Below are positions 14,482 through 22,900 of a DNA stretch of 45,398 nt, piece after piece (position 1 is the first letter of the stretch; every line of letters begins with the position of its first letter). Made by a program: the position numbers and the translations under genes. The DNA comes from an uncultured Flavobacteriales bacterium. Its GTDB lineage: Bacteria; Bacteroidota; Bacteroidia; Flavobacteriales_E; Vicingaceae. The notes under the pieces are model-generated. The model was given only the letters and a program-made list of their open reading frames with translations. It did not search any database and was not told where the DNA came from. The stretch covers positions 1-45,398 of the forward strand of contig CAJQLW010000045.1 of NCBI GenBank assembly GCA_905479325.1, written 5' to 3'.

Positions 14482-16026
14482 TTAACCAGCCCAACCTTCT
14501 CTATCCAAACTTCGATATTGAATTGCTTCAGCTAAATGTTCTGTTTTTATATGTTCTGAACCATCCAAGTCTGCAATAGTTCTAGATACTTTTAAAATTC
14601 TATCATACGCTCGGGCAGACAATCCTAATTTTTCCATGGCCTGTTTTAATAAGGCTTGCCCATCTTCACCTATACGGCATATTTCTCGTAACTGCTTAGA
14701 ACCCATCATGGCATTCGAGTGCATCCCTTTCTGATTCTCGTAACGTTTTGTTTGTATTTCTCTTGCAGCAACAACTCGCTCTCTAATCTTTTCACTTTTT
14801 TCGGACAGCCTTGCTTCTGACAATTTCTCAAAATCTACAGGAGTAACTTCTACGTGCAGGTCAATTCGATCTAACAGCGGTCCGGAAATTTTATTTAAAT
14901 ATTTGTGCACCATTCCGGGAGCGCACATACATTCTTTATCTGGATGATTGTAATAACCACAAGGACAGGGATTCATAGAAGCGATCAACATAAACGAAGC
15001 CGGATAATCTACCGTAAAACGTGCTCGAGAAATAGTCACCCTTCTTTCCTCTATTGGCTGACGCATTACTTCTAAAACAGTTCTCTTAAATTCCGGAAGT
15101 TCGTCTAAAAACAAAACTCCATTATGAGCCAGAGATATTTCGCCAGGTTGTGGAAAACCCCCACCCCCTACAAGCGCCACGTCGGAAATTGTATGATGAG
15201 GCGAACGAAAAGGCCGCAAGGTAATTAGAGCATCGTCAGAATTCATCTTACCCGCTACGGAATGAATTTTTGTAGTTTCTAAAGCTTCATGTAAACTGAG
15301 CGGTGGCAAAATAGTAGGCAAGCGCTTTGCCAACATTGTTTTACCTGCGCCCGGCGGCCCAATTAGTATAACATTGTGCCCTCCAGCTGCAGCAATTTCA
15401 AGAGCTCTCTTTATATTTTCTTGGCCTTTTACATCTTCAAAATCAAAGTCTGCTACATTTAAACTCTTATAGAATTCCTCTCTTGTATTTAATTCTGTTC
15501 GTTCTAGCGTGACATCTTCGTTAAAAAAGTCAATAACTTCCTTGATATTCTCGATTCCATAAACTTCCAAATCGCTTACAATTGCAGCTTCACGAGCGTT
15601 TTGCTTTGGCAAAATTAACCCTCTAAAACCTTCTTTCTTCGCCTGAATTGCAATGGGTAAAGCCCCCTTCATAGGTTGGAGGCCTCCATCTAAACTGAGC
15701 TCACCCATAATCACAAATTCCCCAACCTTCTCTCCTTTGATTTGCTCAGATGCTGCCAATATTCCAACAGCTAATGTTAAGTCGTATGCTGAACCTTCTT
15801 TTCTTATATCTGCAGGGGCCATATTAATGACCACTTTCTTACCCGGAATTTTATACCCATTATTTTTTAAAGCTGCATCAATCCTCTGTTGAGATTCTTT
15901 TACGGCACTATCGGGTAAGCCTACAAGTAAAAAATTTACTCCTTGGCCAATGTTAACTTCTACTGTAATGGTAATGGCATCAACACCATGCACCGCACTA
16001 CCAAATGTCTTAACTAACATTCTCAA
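14482..16026 (-). CDS. comM: YifB/ComM family Mg-chelatase-like AAA+ ATPase
   Basis: A 514-residue cytoplasmic protein of the ComM/YifB family, which in naturally competent bacteria acts as a hexameric helicase promoting branch migration of incoming DNA. The N-terminal ChlI-type domain has GLPDSAVKESQQRIDAAL near residues 37-54. Walker A GPPGAGKTMLAKRLP is near 220, the Walker B-type FLDELPEF near 306, and a Cys-rich segment with CPCGYYNHPDKECMC lies near 355-369. The C-terminal Mg-chelatase domain ends in LDREGWAG. Start MRMLVKTFGSAVHGVDA is typical of the family. The presence of comM does not by itself show competence; no other competence gene is in the window. Confidence 0.95.
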   Translation of the reverse strand: MRMLVKTFGSAVHGVDAITITVEVNIGQGVNFLLVGLPDSAVKESQQRIDAALKNNGYKIPGKKVVINMAPADIRKEGSAYDLTLAVGILAASEQIKGEKVGEFVIMGELSLDGGLQPMKGALPIAIQAKKEGFRGLILPKQNAREAAIVSDLEVYGIENIKEVIDFFNEDVTLERTELNTREEFYKSLNVADFDFEDVKGQENIKRALEIAAAGGHNVILIGPPGAGKTMLAKRLPTILPPLSLHEALETTKIHSVAGKMNSDDALITLRPFRSPHHTISDVALVGGGGFPQPGEISLAHNGVLFLDELPEFKRTVLEVMRQPIEERRVTISRARFTVDYPASFMLIASMNPCPCGYYNHPDKECMCAPGMVHKYLNKISGPLLDRIDLHVEVTPVDFEKLSEARLSEKSEKIRERVVAAREIQTKRYENQKGMHSNAMMGSKQLREICRIGEDGQALLKQAMEKLGLSARAYDRILKVSRTIADLDGSEHIKTEHLAEAIQYRSLDREGWAG

Positions 16027-16060
16027 TTCTTTTAATAACTTAGCGGAAAGTTAATTAAAT

Positions 16061-16822
16061 ATGTCTAAACCATTCTTTATCATTTTATTTTTAGCAATAG
16101 TTCAATTCGCTACTGCACAGCAAGTGGAATTCTTCATGGAATCTAGTTTCCCTGCTAAACCCTTAAGTGTTGAAAATGAAGTGGCTCACCTATTTGAGAG
16201 CCAAATGGTGTACCCTAAAGAAGAACTTGAACTAAAAAAAGAACAAGAGGTATTTGTGGTCGTCCACATTAGTTGGGATGGAAAGGTTGACACTATTTTT
16301 ACAAACATCGATGAAAATAATGCTTTTGCCCAAGAAGCAGTTCGTCTAGTGCGGTTAATTGTTTGGAAAAAAGATAGAATTAGAGAGGGAAAAAAGATTG
16401 AAAATCAACAAATAAAGGTCACATTTGACCCTAAGAAATACAGCAGGTTTGCCAAAAAAAGAAAGGTAGAACCTGTTCAGACAGCAGGTTCTCAGGTGTA
16501 CATCGCTCGAAATTTAGATACAAGCCCAAAGGTGAAGAGTTACAACTTAGTGAACGATTACGTTCGTGAAAATATTAAATACCCTGCGCTAGCCTTGCAA
16601 CGAGTTATTTCTGGCAGTGTAACGGTAAGCTTTGTTATCGAAAAAAATGGAATGCCGAGTAATTTCACTGTAATCAAGCCGCTCGCGGGAGGCTGTAATG
16701 AGGAAACAATACGGCTTTTAAAAAACATTGCTTGGGAACCTGGAATAAAGGATGGGGAACCTGTGCGCGTTCAATCCGAGTATACACTAAACTTTGTTCA
16801 CCCGGGAAACTCTTACCGATAA
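16061..16822 (+). CDS. Periplasmic protein with two TonB C-terminal-like domains
   Basis: A 253-residue protein with a cleavable signal peptide (MSKPFFIILFLAIVQFATAQ). Two TonB_C-like segments follow: about residues 45-125 (MVYPKEELELKKEQEVFVVV, VDTIFTN, VRLIVWKKDRIREGKKIENQ) and about 163-250 (YVRENIKYPALALQRVISGS, VTVSFVIEKNGMPSNFTVIK, LLKNIAWEPGIKDGEPVRVQ). The second has the canonical YP and GxVxVxFVI pattern. It lacks the N-terminal membrane anchor and Pro-rich spacer of a working TonB, so coupling to ExbB/ExbD is doubtful; a periplasmic binding or scaffolding role is more likely. It is transcribed divergently from comM with 34 bases between. Confidence 0.85.
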   Translation: MSKPFFIILFLAIVQFATAQQVEFFMESSFPAKPLSVENEVAHLFESQMVYPKEELELKKEQEVFVVVHISWDGKVDTIFTNIDENNAFAQEAVRLVRLIVWKKDRIREGKKIENQQIKVTFDPKKYSRFAKKRKVEPVQTAGSQVYIARNLDTSPKVKSYNLVNDYVRENIKYPALALQRVISGSVTVSFVIEKNGMPSNFTVIKPLAGGCNEETIRLLKNIAWEPGIKDGEPVRVQSEYTLNFVHPGNSYR

Positions 16823-16871
16823 ACCCTCGGTTATTAACAACGCATATTTAAGATTAAAAACACTGCACTTA

Positions 16872-16900
16872 TTTGTACAAGAATTCGAATTCTATCTTTA
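16872..16900 (+). promoter_or_regulatory. Bacteroidota-type promoter for the small secreted protein gene
   Basis: TTTG (16872-16875) and TATCTTTA (16893-16900) are 17 bases apart, close to the TTTG / TAnnTTTG consensus, and lie just before the ATG at 16917. The spacer contains the palindrome GAATTCGAATTC (16881-16892). Confidence 0.5.
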
Positions 16901-16916
16901 CCAAAAACACAATAGA

Positions 16917-17348
16917 ATGAAAAAGTTATTTATTTCGGCGGGTCTTGTTGCTTGTTCGCTAATTGCAGTTGCACAAGAGAGTGCAACTTGTTATCAAAAA
17001 TATACCAAAGTATTTGAGGTGCGTGGAGCAGATGCAGTTGAGGATGGCACTTATGATGATGTAATTATTACTATTCGTAAAGGCCGTTTTGCGGATTGCT
17101 TCTTAGGAAAGGTAACTGTTAAAAACGGCGAAATACTTAAGAACAGTATACAATTAAGTTACGTTGATAATAGTTATGAAAACTTGGTAAGAAGCTACAA
17201 GAGCGACGAGCCAGTAACAATTATAGAAGGAATATCGAAAACGCTACTTACCGATGATGAAGAGCTTATTAACGTTATGTTCGTTAGCGTAATTAAACCA
17301 AAAAAGAAGGCTCTGAAGCGCGCTCCAGAACCTTCTTTTGATTTATAA
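16917..17348 (+). CDS. Small secreted protein of unknown function
   Basis: A 143-residue product from ATG 16917, chosen because it begins a clear signal peptide (MKKLFISAGLVACSLIAVAQ) and is preceded by a promoter-like pair of boxes. The longer open frame back to 16794 would overlap the previous gene by 29 bases and bury the signal peptide, so it is rejected. The mature protein has one early Cys (ATCYQKYTKVFEVRGADAVE) and a mixed alpha/beta pattern with DDVIITIRKGRFADCFLGK; the C-terminus is basic (KPKKKALKRAPEPSFDL). I do not recognise the family. The last codons contain a terminator hairpin. The orientation matches the TonB-like gene, but it probably has its own promoter. Confidence 0.8.
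   Translation: MKKLFISAGLVACSLIAVAQESATCYQKYTKVFEVRGADAVEDGTYDDVIITIRKGRFADCFLGKVTVKNGEILKNSIQLSYVDNSYENLVRSYKSDEPVTIIEGISKTLLTDDEELINVMFVSVIKPKKKALKRAPEPSFDL
17302..17339. terminator. Terminator hairpin inside the 3' end of a coding region
   Basis: AAAAGAAGG (17302-17310) pairs with CCTTCTTTT (17331-17339), extended by TCTG/CAGA (17312-17315 with 17326-17329) after one mismatch. It overlaps the last codons of the plus-strand gene ending at 17348 and faces the stop of the minus-strand gene at 17360, so it can end transcripts from both sides. Confidence 0.7.
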
Positions 17349-17359
17349 GATTATATCTT

Positions 17360-19942
17360 TTATTGCTTTATAAGTTTTTGAACGGTTGAATTTTCGCCGT
17401 TCAAAACTCTTATAAAATATACTCCTTTTGTCCAAGCAGATGCATCAATTTGATTCATCCCTATTGCTAACCTTTCTTCTCTAACGATGGCTCCTAGCGA
17501 ATTTAAAACAACAATGTTTACATTTTCAGAACTGTTAATGGTAAGTAAGCTATTTACAGGATTTGGAAAAACAGTAAATACTTCTTCACTCTCTTTCTCA
17601 TTTATTCCTACCGGCAAAGCATCTCTTAAAGAAACTTGATCTACTGCTATATCACTTCGATAACCAGAACCTCGAATTGCTCTAAAAATTAACCGAACGT
17701 TTCCTTTGTATGGGGTTAAATCTACTATTCTTTCAATCCACGCAGAACCTTGATCGCCAGTTATTGCAGGAATTATATCTTGAATTAAGAATCCGTTTAA
17801 ACTAATGTCTAAATGCAGTTCTCCCATTTCTATTCCTGACATGTGGTAAAAGAACTTTAACTCAGGTCTGTTAGTAGCATTTAAGTCAAGGCACCCACTA
17901 AAAAATGAACCTTGCTCTCCTTGAGGTACATTCGTTGCTTCGTAATAAATATAATTTCCGTTGCCTGTAATATTTGAAGTATCGCCCGATGGACCGGTTT
18001 GAGCAGAGGGCGTGTTGCCGCTGTTCACGAACCAGTCAAATGAGTTTTGCGGATCATTTCCCCAACCATTCAGAAAAACTCCCGGGGTTCCTGTTGTGAA
18101 ATTATCAAATGTAATCGTATCGGGAAAATTCGCTTGAATGCTATTGGTTGTTACTTGATAAGCGATTACTGAGTCATTTAAATTATCTACATCTGAAGGT
18201 AACTCGATCCATGCATCTAGGTTATATGTACCGGCAGCAGACATATTAAAAGGTGTTTGGAAGGTATGATTAAACTTCATTCCGGGCATTAAATTGAAGA
18301 ACGCAGTATCTCTTATTGTTGTTGAACCATTTACTCTATAGGCTAACGGAATAGTATCTTGTGCCCTACTTCCAAAATTTTCGATTTCTACCGTGACAAA
18401 CTCAGTAGCTGAGCCATTACAACTAGAAGCATTTGGAGTGACGAAATTTGCGAGAGACAACTCATTTGCCGCAGGTTCAATGATTTCAATGTCATCTATA
18501 GCAATATCACTTTGGAAGCCTCCGCCTACAATACCACGAAATCTCAACTGCACAATACTACCCGCATAAGCAGTTAGATCAATCTCTCGAAACAGCCAAG
18601 AGTTACCTTGGTTTCCAATTATGGCGGGAGTTACATCCAGTACCCAACGGCTACCTGTATATATGTCTACGTGTAACTCACCCATTGCGTTGCCAAACAT
18701 ATGATACCAAAAACTAAACTTTGGTGCAAATAAGCTACTAAAATTGTAACATGGTGTATTAATGATTGCCGTTTGATTGTTAAAGCCTGAGGCTTCTACA
18801 TATAAAAAATTAGCATCTCCAGGACTGTGGTCAGAAGTAGGACCAGTATTTGCCGATTGAGTGCTAGTAGCAACTGACCAAACATGATTTGATACGGTAG
18901 AATTTTGCCAATCGTTGTTTAACGTCCCTCTAGTTGTGCGTCCGTTACCTGGAGTGAAATTTGCGAATGTCTCTGAATAGTTAAATGAACTTACTGGATT
19001 TCCTACGCAATTTGGTGGAGCGTTTGGATTCACAATAAATTGGATACAACCTGAAGCTGGGGATGAACTGGTATTTGTACAAGTTGTATTGTCTACTGCT
19101 ATTATAGAATAACAAATGGTGTCTCCTACTTGAGCTACCGGCATGGTTGCAACATAAATATTACCACTTGAATTGGTCATCGTTAAGGTATTTAAACTGC
19201 CTCCATTAACGGTATATTCCAAAGTAGCTGAACCAATTCCGCTAGCATCTTGGATGTCGGCTTGCACTAAGTAGGGACCAGTTCCAAATACTGCTCCTTG
19301 GTAAATTGTACCTGTTTGTGTTATTGTTGGCGGCACTACTTCACATGGAGAACCCTGTACCTCAATATCATCGATTAACCAACCATAATTCCCTCGAGAT
19401 CCATTGTTGTCAGCATCTATTAAAATAAATCGAACCTTAACTTGCATTTGACCTCCGGCAGCACTTAAATCAAAACTTTCATTTTGCCACCAAGTATTTG
19501 CAGGAACTGCCGCTGCATTGGCAATATCCCAAATAGGATAACTCACCGAAGAAAATGCATTTCCATTCAAAAACCCACTACCCAAATAATCAGTAGCGGT
19601 TAAGTTATTCCATGTTGTTCCGTTATTAGTTGAATATTGAACAGTAGCTCGATCAAAAAAATCAATTTTACATATTTGACTAAAATATAATGTAACAAAT
19701 GAAAAACCCATTGTGCTAAACGAGTTTGATTCTAAAATTAAGGTGTCTCCTTGAACTACTTTAGCAGAGTCTGAATTTAGACCTCCGCTTTGCAATCTAG
19801 AAGTAATTGCCCAACTCGCAGTGCCTGTTGAGTTATCCACCATTGAAACTGTTGCAGATTCAAAATCTTCAGAAAACAGAACCGTTTGAGAGCTCGCTGA
19901 TAGCGCTCCCATCAATAAAACGATTAGTAGGTATTTTCTCAT
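17360..19942 (-). CDS. T9SS-sorted secreted protein with three MAM-like modules
   Basis: An 860-residue protein with signal peptide MRKYLLIVLLMGALSASSQ. Residues about 20-200 form a jelly-roll ending in YGWLIDDIEVQG; about 200-305 an Ig-like region (GIGSATLEYTVNGGSLNTL); about 320-490 a MAM-like module with GPTSDHSPGDANFLYVEASG, FWYHMFGNAMGELHVDI, GNQGNSW and SDIAIDDIEI; about 495-600 a CARDB-like module; and about 605-785 a third MAM-like module with FFYHMSGIEMGELHLDI, GDQGSAW and SDIAVDQVSL. The C-terminal sorting domain starts at FPNPVNSLLTINSSE and ends KGVYFIRVLNGENSTVQKLI. It is related to the 2842-residue protein and shares its order of modules. It lies 45 bases after the 1575-residue gene on the same strand, with a hairpin between. 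Role as an adhesin is inference. Confidence 0.92.
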   Translation of the reverse strand: MRKYLLIVLLMGALSASSQTVLFSEDFESATVSMVDNSTGTASWAITSRLQSGGLNSDSAKVVQGDTLILESNSFSTMGFSFVTLYFSQICKIDFFDRATVQYSTNNGTTWNNLTATDYLGSGFLNGNAFSSVSYPIWDIANAAAVPANTWWQNESFDLSAAGGQMQVKVRFILIDADNNGSRGNYGWLIDDIEVQGSPCEVVPPTITQTGTIYQGAVFGTGPYLVQADIQDASGIGSATLEYTVNGGSLNTLTMTNSSGNIYVATMPVAQVGDTICYSIIAVDNTTCTNTSSSPASGCIQFIVNPNAPPNCVGNPVSSFNYSETFANFTPGNGRTTRGTLNNDWQNSTVSNHVWSVATSTQSANTGPTSDHSPGDANFLYVEASGFNNQTAIINTPCYNFSSLFAPKFSFWYHMFGNAMGELHVDIYTGSRWVLDVTPAIIGNQGNSWLFREIDLTAYAGSIVQLRFRGIVGGGFQSDIAIDDIEIIEPAANELSLANFVTPNASSCNGSATEFVTVEIENFGSRAQDTIPLAYRVNGSTTIRDTAFFNLMPGMKFNHTFQTPFNMSAAGTYNLDAWIELPSDVDNLNDSVIAYQVTTNSIQANFPDTITFDNFTTGTPGVFLNGWGNDPQNSFDWFVNSGNTPSAQTGPSGDTSNITGNGNYIYYEATNVPQGEQGSFFSGCLDLNATNRPELKFFYHMSGIEMGELHLDISLNGFLIQDIIPAITGDQGSAWIERIVDLTPYKGNVRLIFRAIRGSGYRSDIAVDQVSLRDALPVGINEKESEEVFTVFPNPVNSLLTINSSENVNIVVLNSLGAIVREERLAIGMNQIDASAWTKGVYFIRVLNGENSTVQKLIKQ

Positions 19943-19958
19943 AATTTAAGTATTAAAG

Positions 19959-19980
19959 AGGGACCCTATTAGGAGTCCCT
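19959..19980 (-). terminator. Hairpin between two T9SS cargo genes
   Basis: AGGGAC (19959-19964) pairs with GTCCCT (19975-19980), and the inner CCTA/TAGG continues the stem past one bulged A. It lies just after the stop at 19988 and 17 bases before the start at 19942. The minus-strand side has only a weak T-rich run (CTCTTTAATA), so it may be a partial terminator or an mRNA-stability element within an operon. Confidence 0.5.
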
Positions 19981-19987
19981 ATAAATT

Positions 19988-22900
19988 TTATTTTGTTATC
20001 ACCATTTTTTTGGTCGATGCATTACCGTTTAGAATCATTGTATAATAATAAATTCCTTCAGAAATATTTTGAGTCTCTAACTCAATAAGGCCATCGCCTT
20101 TTGGTCTAAATTGAGACTCGTTGTAAACTGGCTGCCCTAAAAGGTTAATAACAGTAAAGGTAACATTACCTGATTCTGGCAAGTAAAATGGAATCACTGT
20201 ATTACCTGATGCAGGGTTTGGAATATTTTGGCCTAAATACATTGCAGTTACATCAATTGCATTTTCGTCAACCGATACTGGGTAACACGCAGAAAGTGGT
20301 AATTGCTCAATACAAAAATCATCTATTGCCCATCCATCGCTTACTGTAGAACCATCTGATTCAAACCGCCACATTAAAGCTGTGTTAAATGACTTTGTTG
20401 GTCTCAGAACACTTTCCGCAGTAACCCATCCATTTGAAGTTCCTGTCCAACCGCTATTCTTGGTATTATCAGGAATAGATAATATGTGACGTGTCTTATA
20501 CCATCCATTTTGCTCTGTAAAAATAGTATCACCCAAAGGAGTAACAACTTTGGTGTCAATTACAAGTGGATTTAACGAAATGGTATCGTTAATTGTAACA
20601 CTTCCAACTTGATCCCAGAATCTATCTGAATACTCATTTATATCATTAGAATTCAGCATTCTCACTGTACCTCCATCATGAATTGAATCAACGATATAGT
20701 AATTATGTTTAAAGCTTACCTTATAGCAAGAGTCTTTAATAACAGGGAAGAAAGGAGACAATAACATCGCTTCTTCATTATTTTGATAATTCTCATTTAA
20801 TCTAGTCGTCCATGCTCCTGTGCCACTATTAGCTCCGCTAATATTCGCTGTTGATGGTGTACCTAATTCAAACACTCTGTTTAATTGAGATAAAGTATAA
20901 GGATTTGCAGAGATCCAAGGAATTTCCGATGGGTCATCAAAAGTCACACAATATGCATCAGACGCCATTGGGTCGTTCGGGTCGCTAGAAGAACCAAACA
21001 TAGAACTAGGAACAGTTGTCATCACTACAAACTCCATCTCCAAGGTATCATCCGATACTCTTAAATCTTGTTGGTTATTCGGCAATGTAGTCCATGTTTT
21101 CAAGGTGTGTCTGCCTTCCGTTAATAGAATAGAATCTGGAAGCGCATAGGTTCTTGATTTGTTGTAATTCAAATCAAACGGGAACGGATGATCTCTGAAT
21201 GTTTCTATCGCAGGCTGCTGATCTACCTGGAAGAAAAGTCTGAAATTATCTAAACTATCTAATCCGTTATTTAATACCTGAATACCGACATCATACTTCT
21301 TTTCAATTGGTATCTGTACCTTATCGTTATCTAAAATTATTCGCAAAGGAGTTGCAGACCTTTCCGGCGGACAAACCCACCTAAAACGTTGTATTGGCGA
21401 ATCTGGACCACCGAGAACCTCTCTGTACAAGATGGTATCATTCTCGCCGTTATAAGCAATAAACGAGTAATTGGATATGAGACTATCTTTGTCATCTAGT
21501 CTAAATTCAACATCCGAATCACCTCTCATACAAACAAATAAGTTTTCAATTTTTTGATTGATTACTCCCGTAGGAAGATTAATTAGATTTCTTGGATCGT
21601 TATAAGCTTGCGCAATCTGATATCTTCTACCATTATCTGATGAATAGTTAAACTTCCAAACAGATGTATCACAAGGAAGTTGTTCATTGTCAACATCAGA
21701 AGTCTCTATTTTAAAAAGTAAACTACAGCCTTCAACATTTTCAATGGTTCGAATTAGAGTATCGTTAATTGAACAAAAATCGTTTGGCAGAATTGCTTTT
21801 ACCTGAACTCTGTAATCACCATATCCAAACATGTCAAAAGTCGACTGAGATGTTACGTGAATCGTATCTCTGTGATTTATAGTTCTTGGAATTACATCTG
21901 TTTTTACCTCAACTGTCCCGTCGGGTTTTGTTACAGTATACTCCATAGAGAAGGAAGTAACTTGATTCAATCCTCTGTTTTTGATGACTGTTTTAATCTT
22001 TTGATCTGCCTGTAAATCACATCTTGAATTAGGGCTAACATAATGTTGCACTTGCAAATCAAGCGGGTCTGGATCGTAAACTAAGAAGTTCTCAATTGAC
22101 ATACCGTCATTCCCTCTTCCACCTACTTCGGCAAAGAAGTTAAATCGGAGTAATACTTCCGGTTGATTGTTGAAAAAGGATGGCAATTGCAATTCACTCT
22201 CTAAGTAACCTGCCCATGTATTCCCGACACAATATGTGTTACCTGAAAACACAGGAGCACCACCAAAACCACCAGCAGCTAAGAAGGAATTATACCATTT
22301 GATTCTGCCTGGATCACCAAGTCCACTGAGTGAATCCCACGTTACACCTCTATTGAATGAATATTCAATGAAAACACCATCTCTTTGTAAGTTAATATCT
22401 CTGTTGTTGATGAATGAAATAATAGCATCATCAACTGTTGAAAAGTCGAAGAACGGAGTTAGTAAAGAGGTTGTTTGCCCTGTTCCTGTATACCCTCTAC
22501 TTAAAAGAATATCCCACGCGTTACTATTAGAATACGCCCCAGTAGTAAAATCATAATTTGGAGTCCCTAATTCCCAGTTATTCGTAAGGGAGTCATCTTC
22601 TACTAAGATCGTCCAAAGGGTATCTCCATCAAAGTTGTCCATGTATTTGTTTCCATCTTTGTAAAACAGACCTCTCGCATTGGTCAAGGTAGTATCGTTT
22701 GGAGGAACCTGATCTCCGGTATAATCTACCCAAACCTTGATTACAAATTGACCAAGAGGTACTTCGTAAGTATTTCCTAAACCAAAAGATACTTCTTTAT
22801 TCTCTCCGGGCACTAATGAGGCTGAAGGTTGGTAATCATATACTGATTCCAGTAAAGTTCCATTTTGATACAATTCATAGCTCATTGTAAAATTAGTCGC

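Noticed and set aside
16794-16916. Upstream extension of the small secreted protein gene
   Set aside because: It overlaps the previous gene and would bury the signal peptide; ATG 16917 follows a good promoter.
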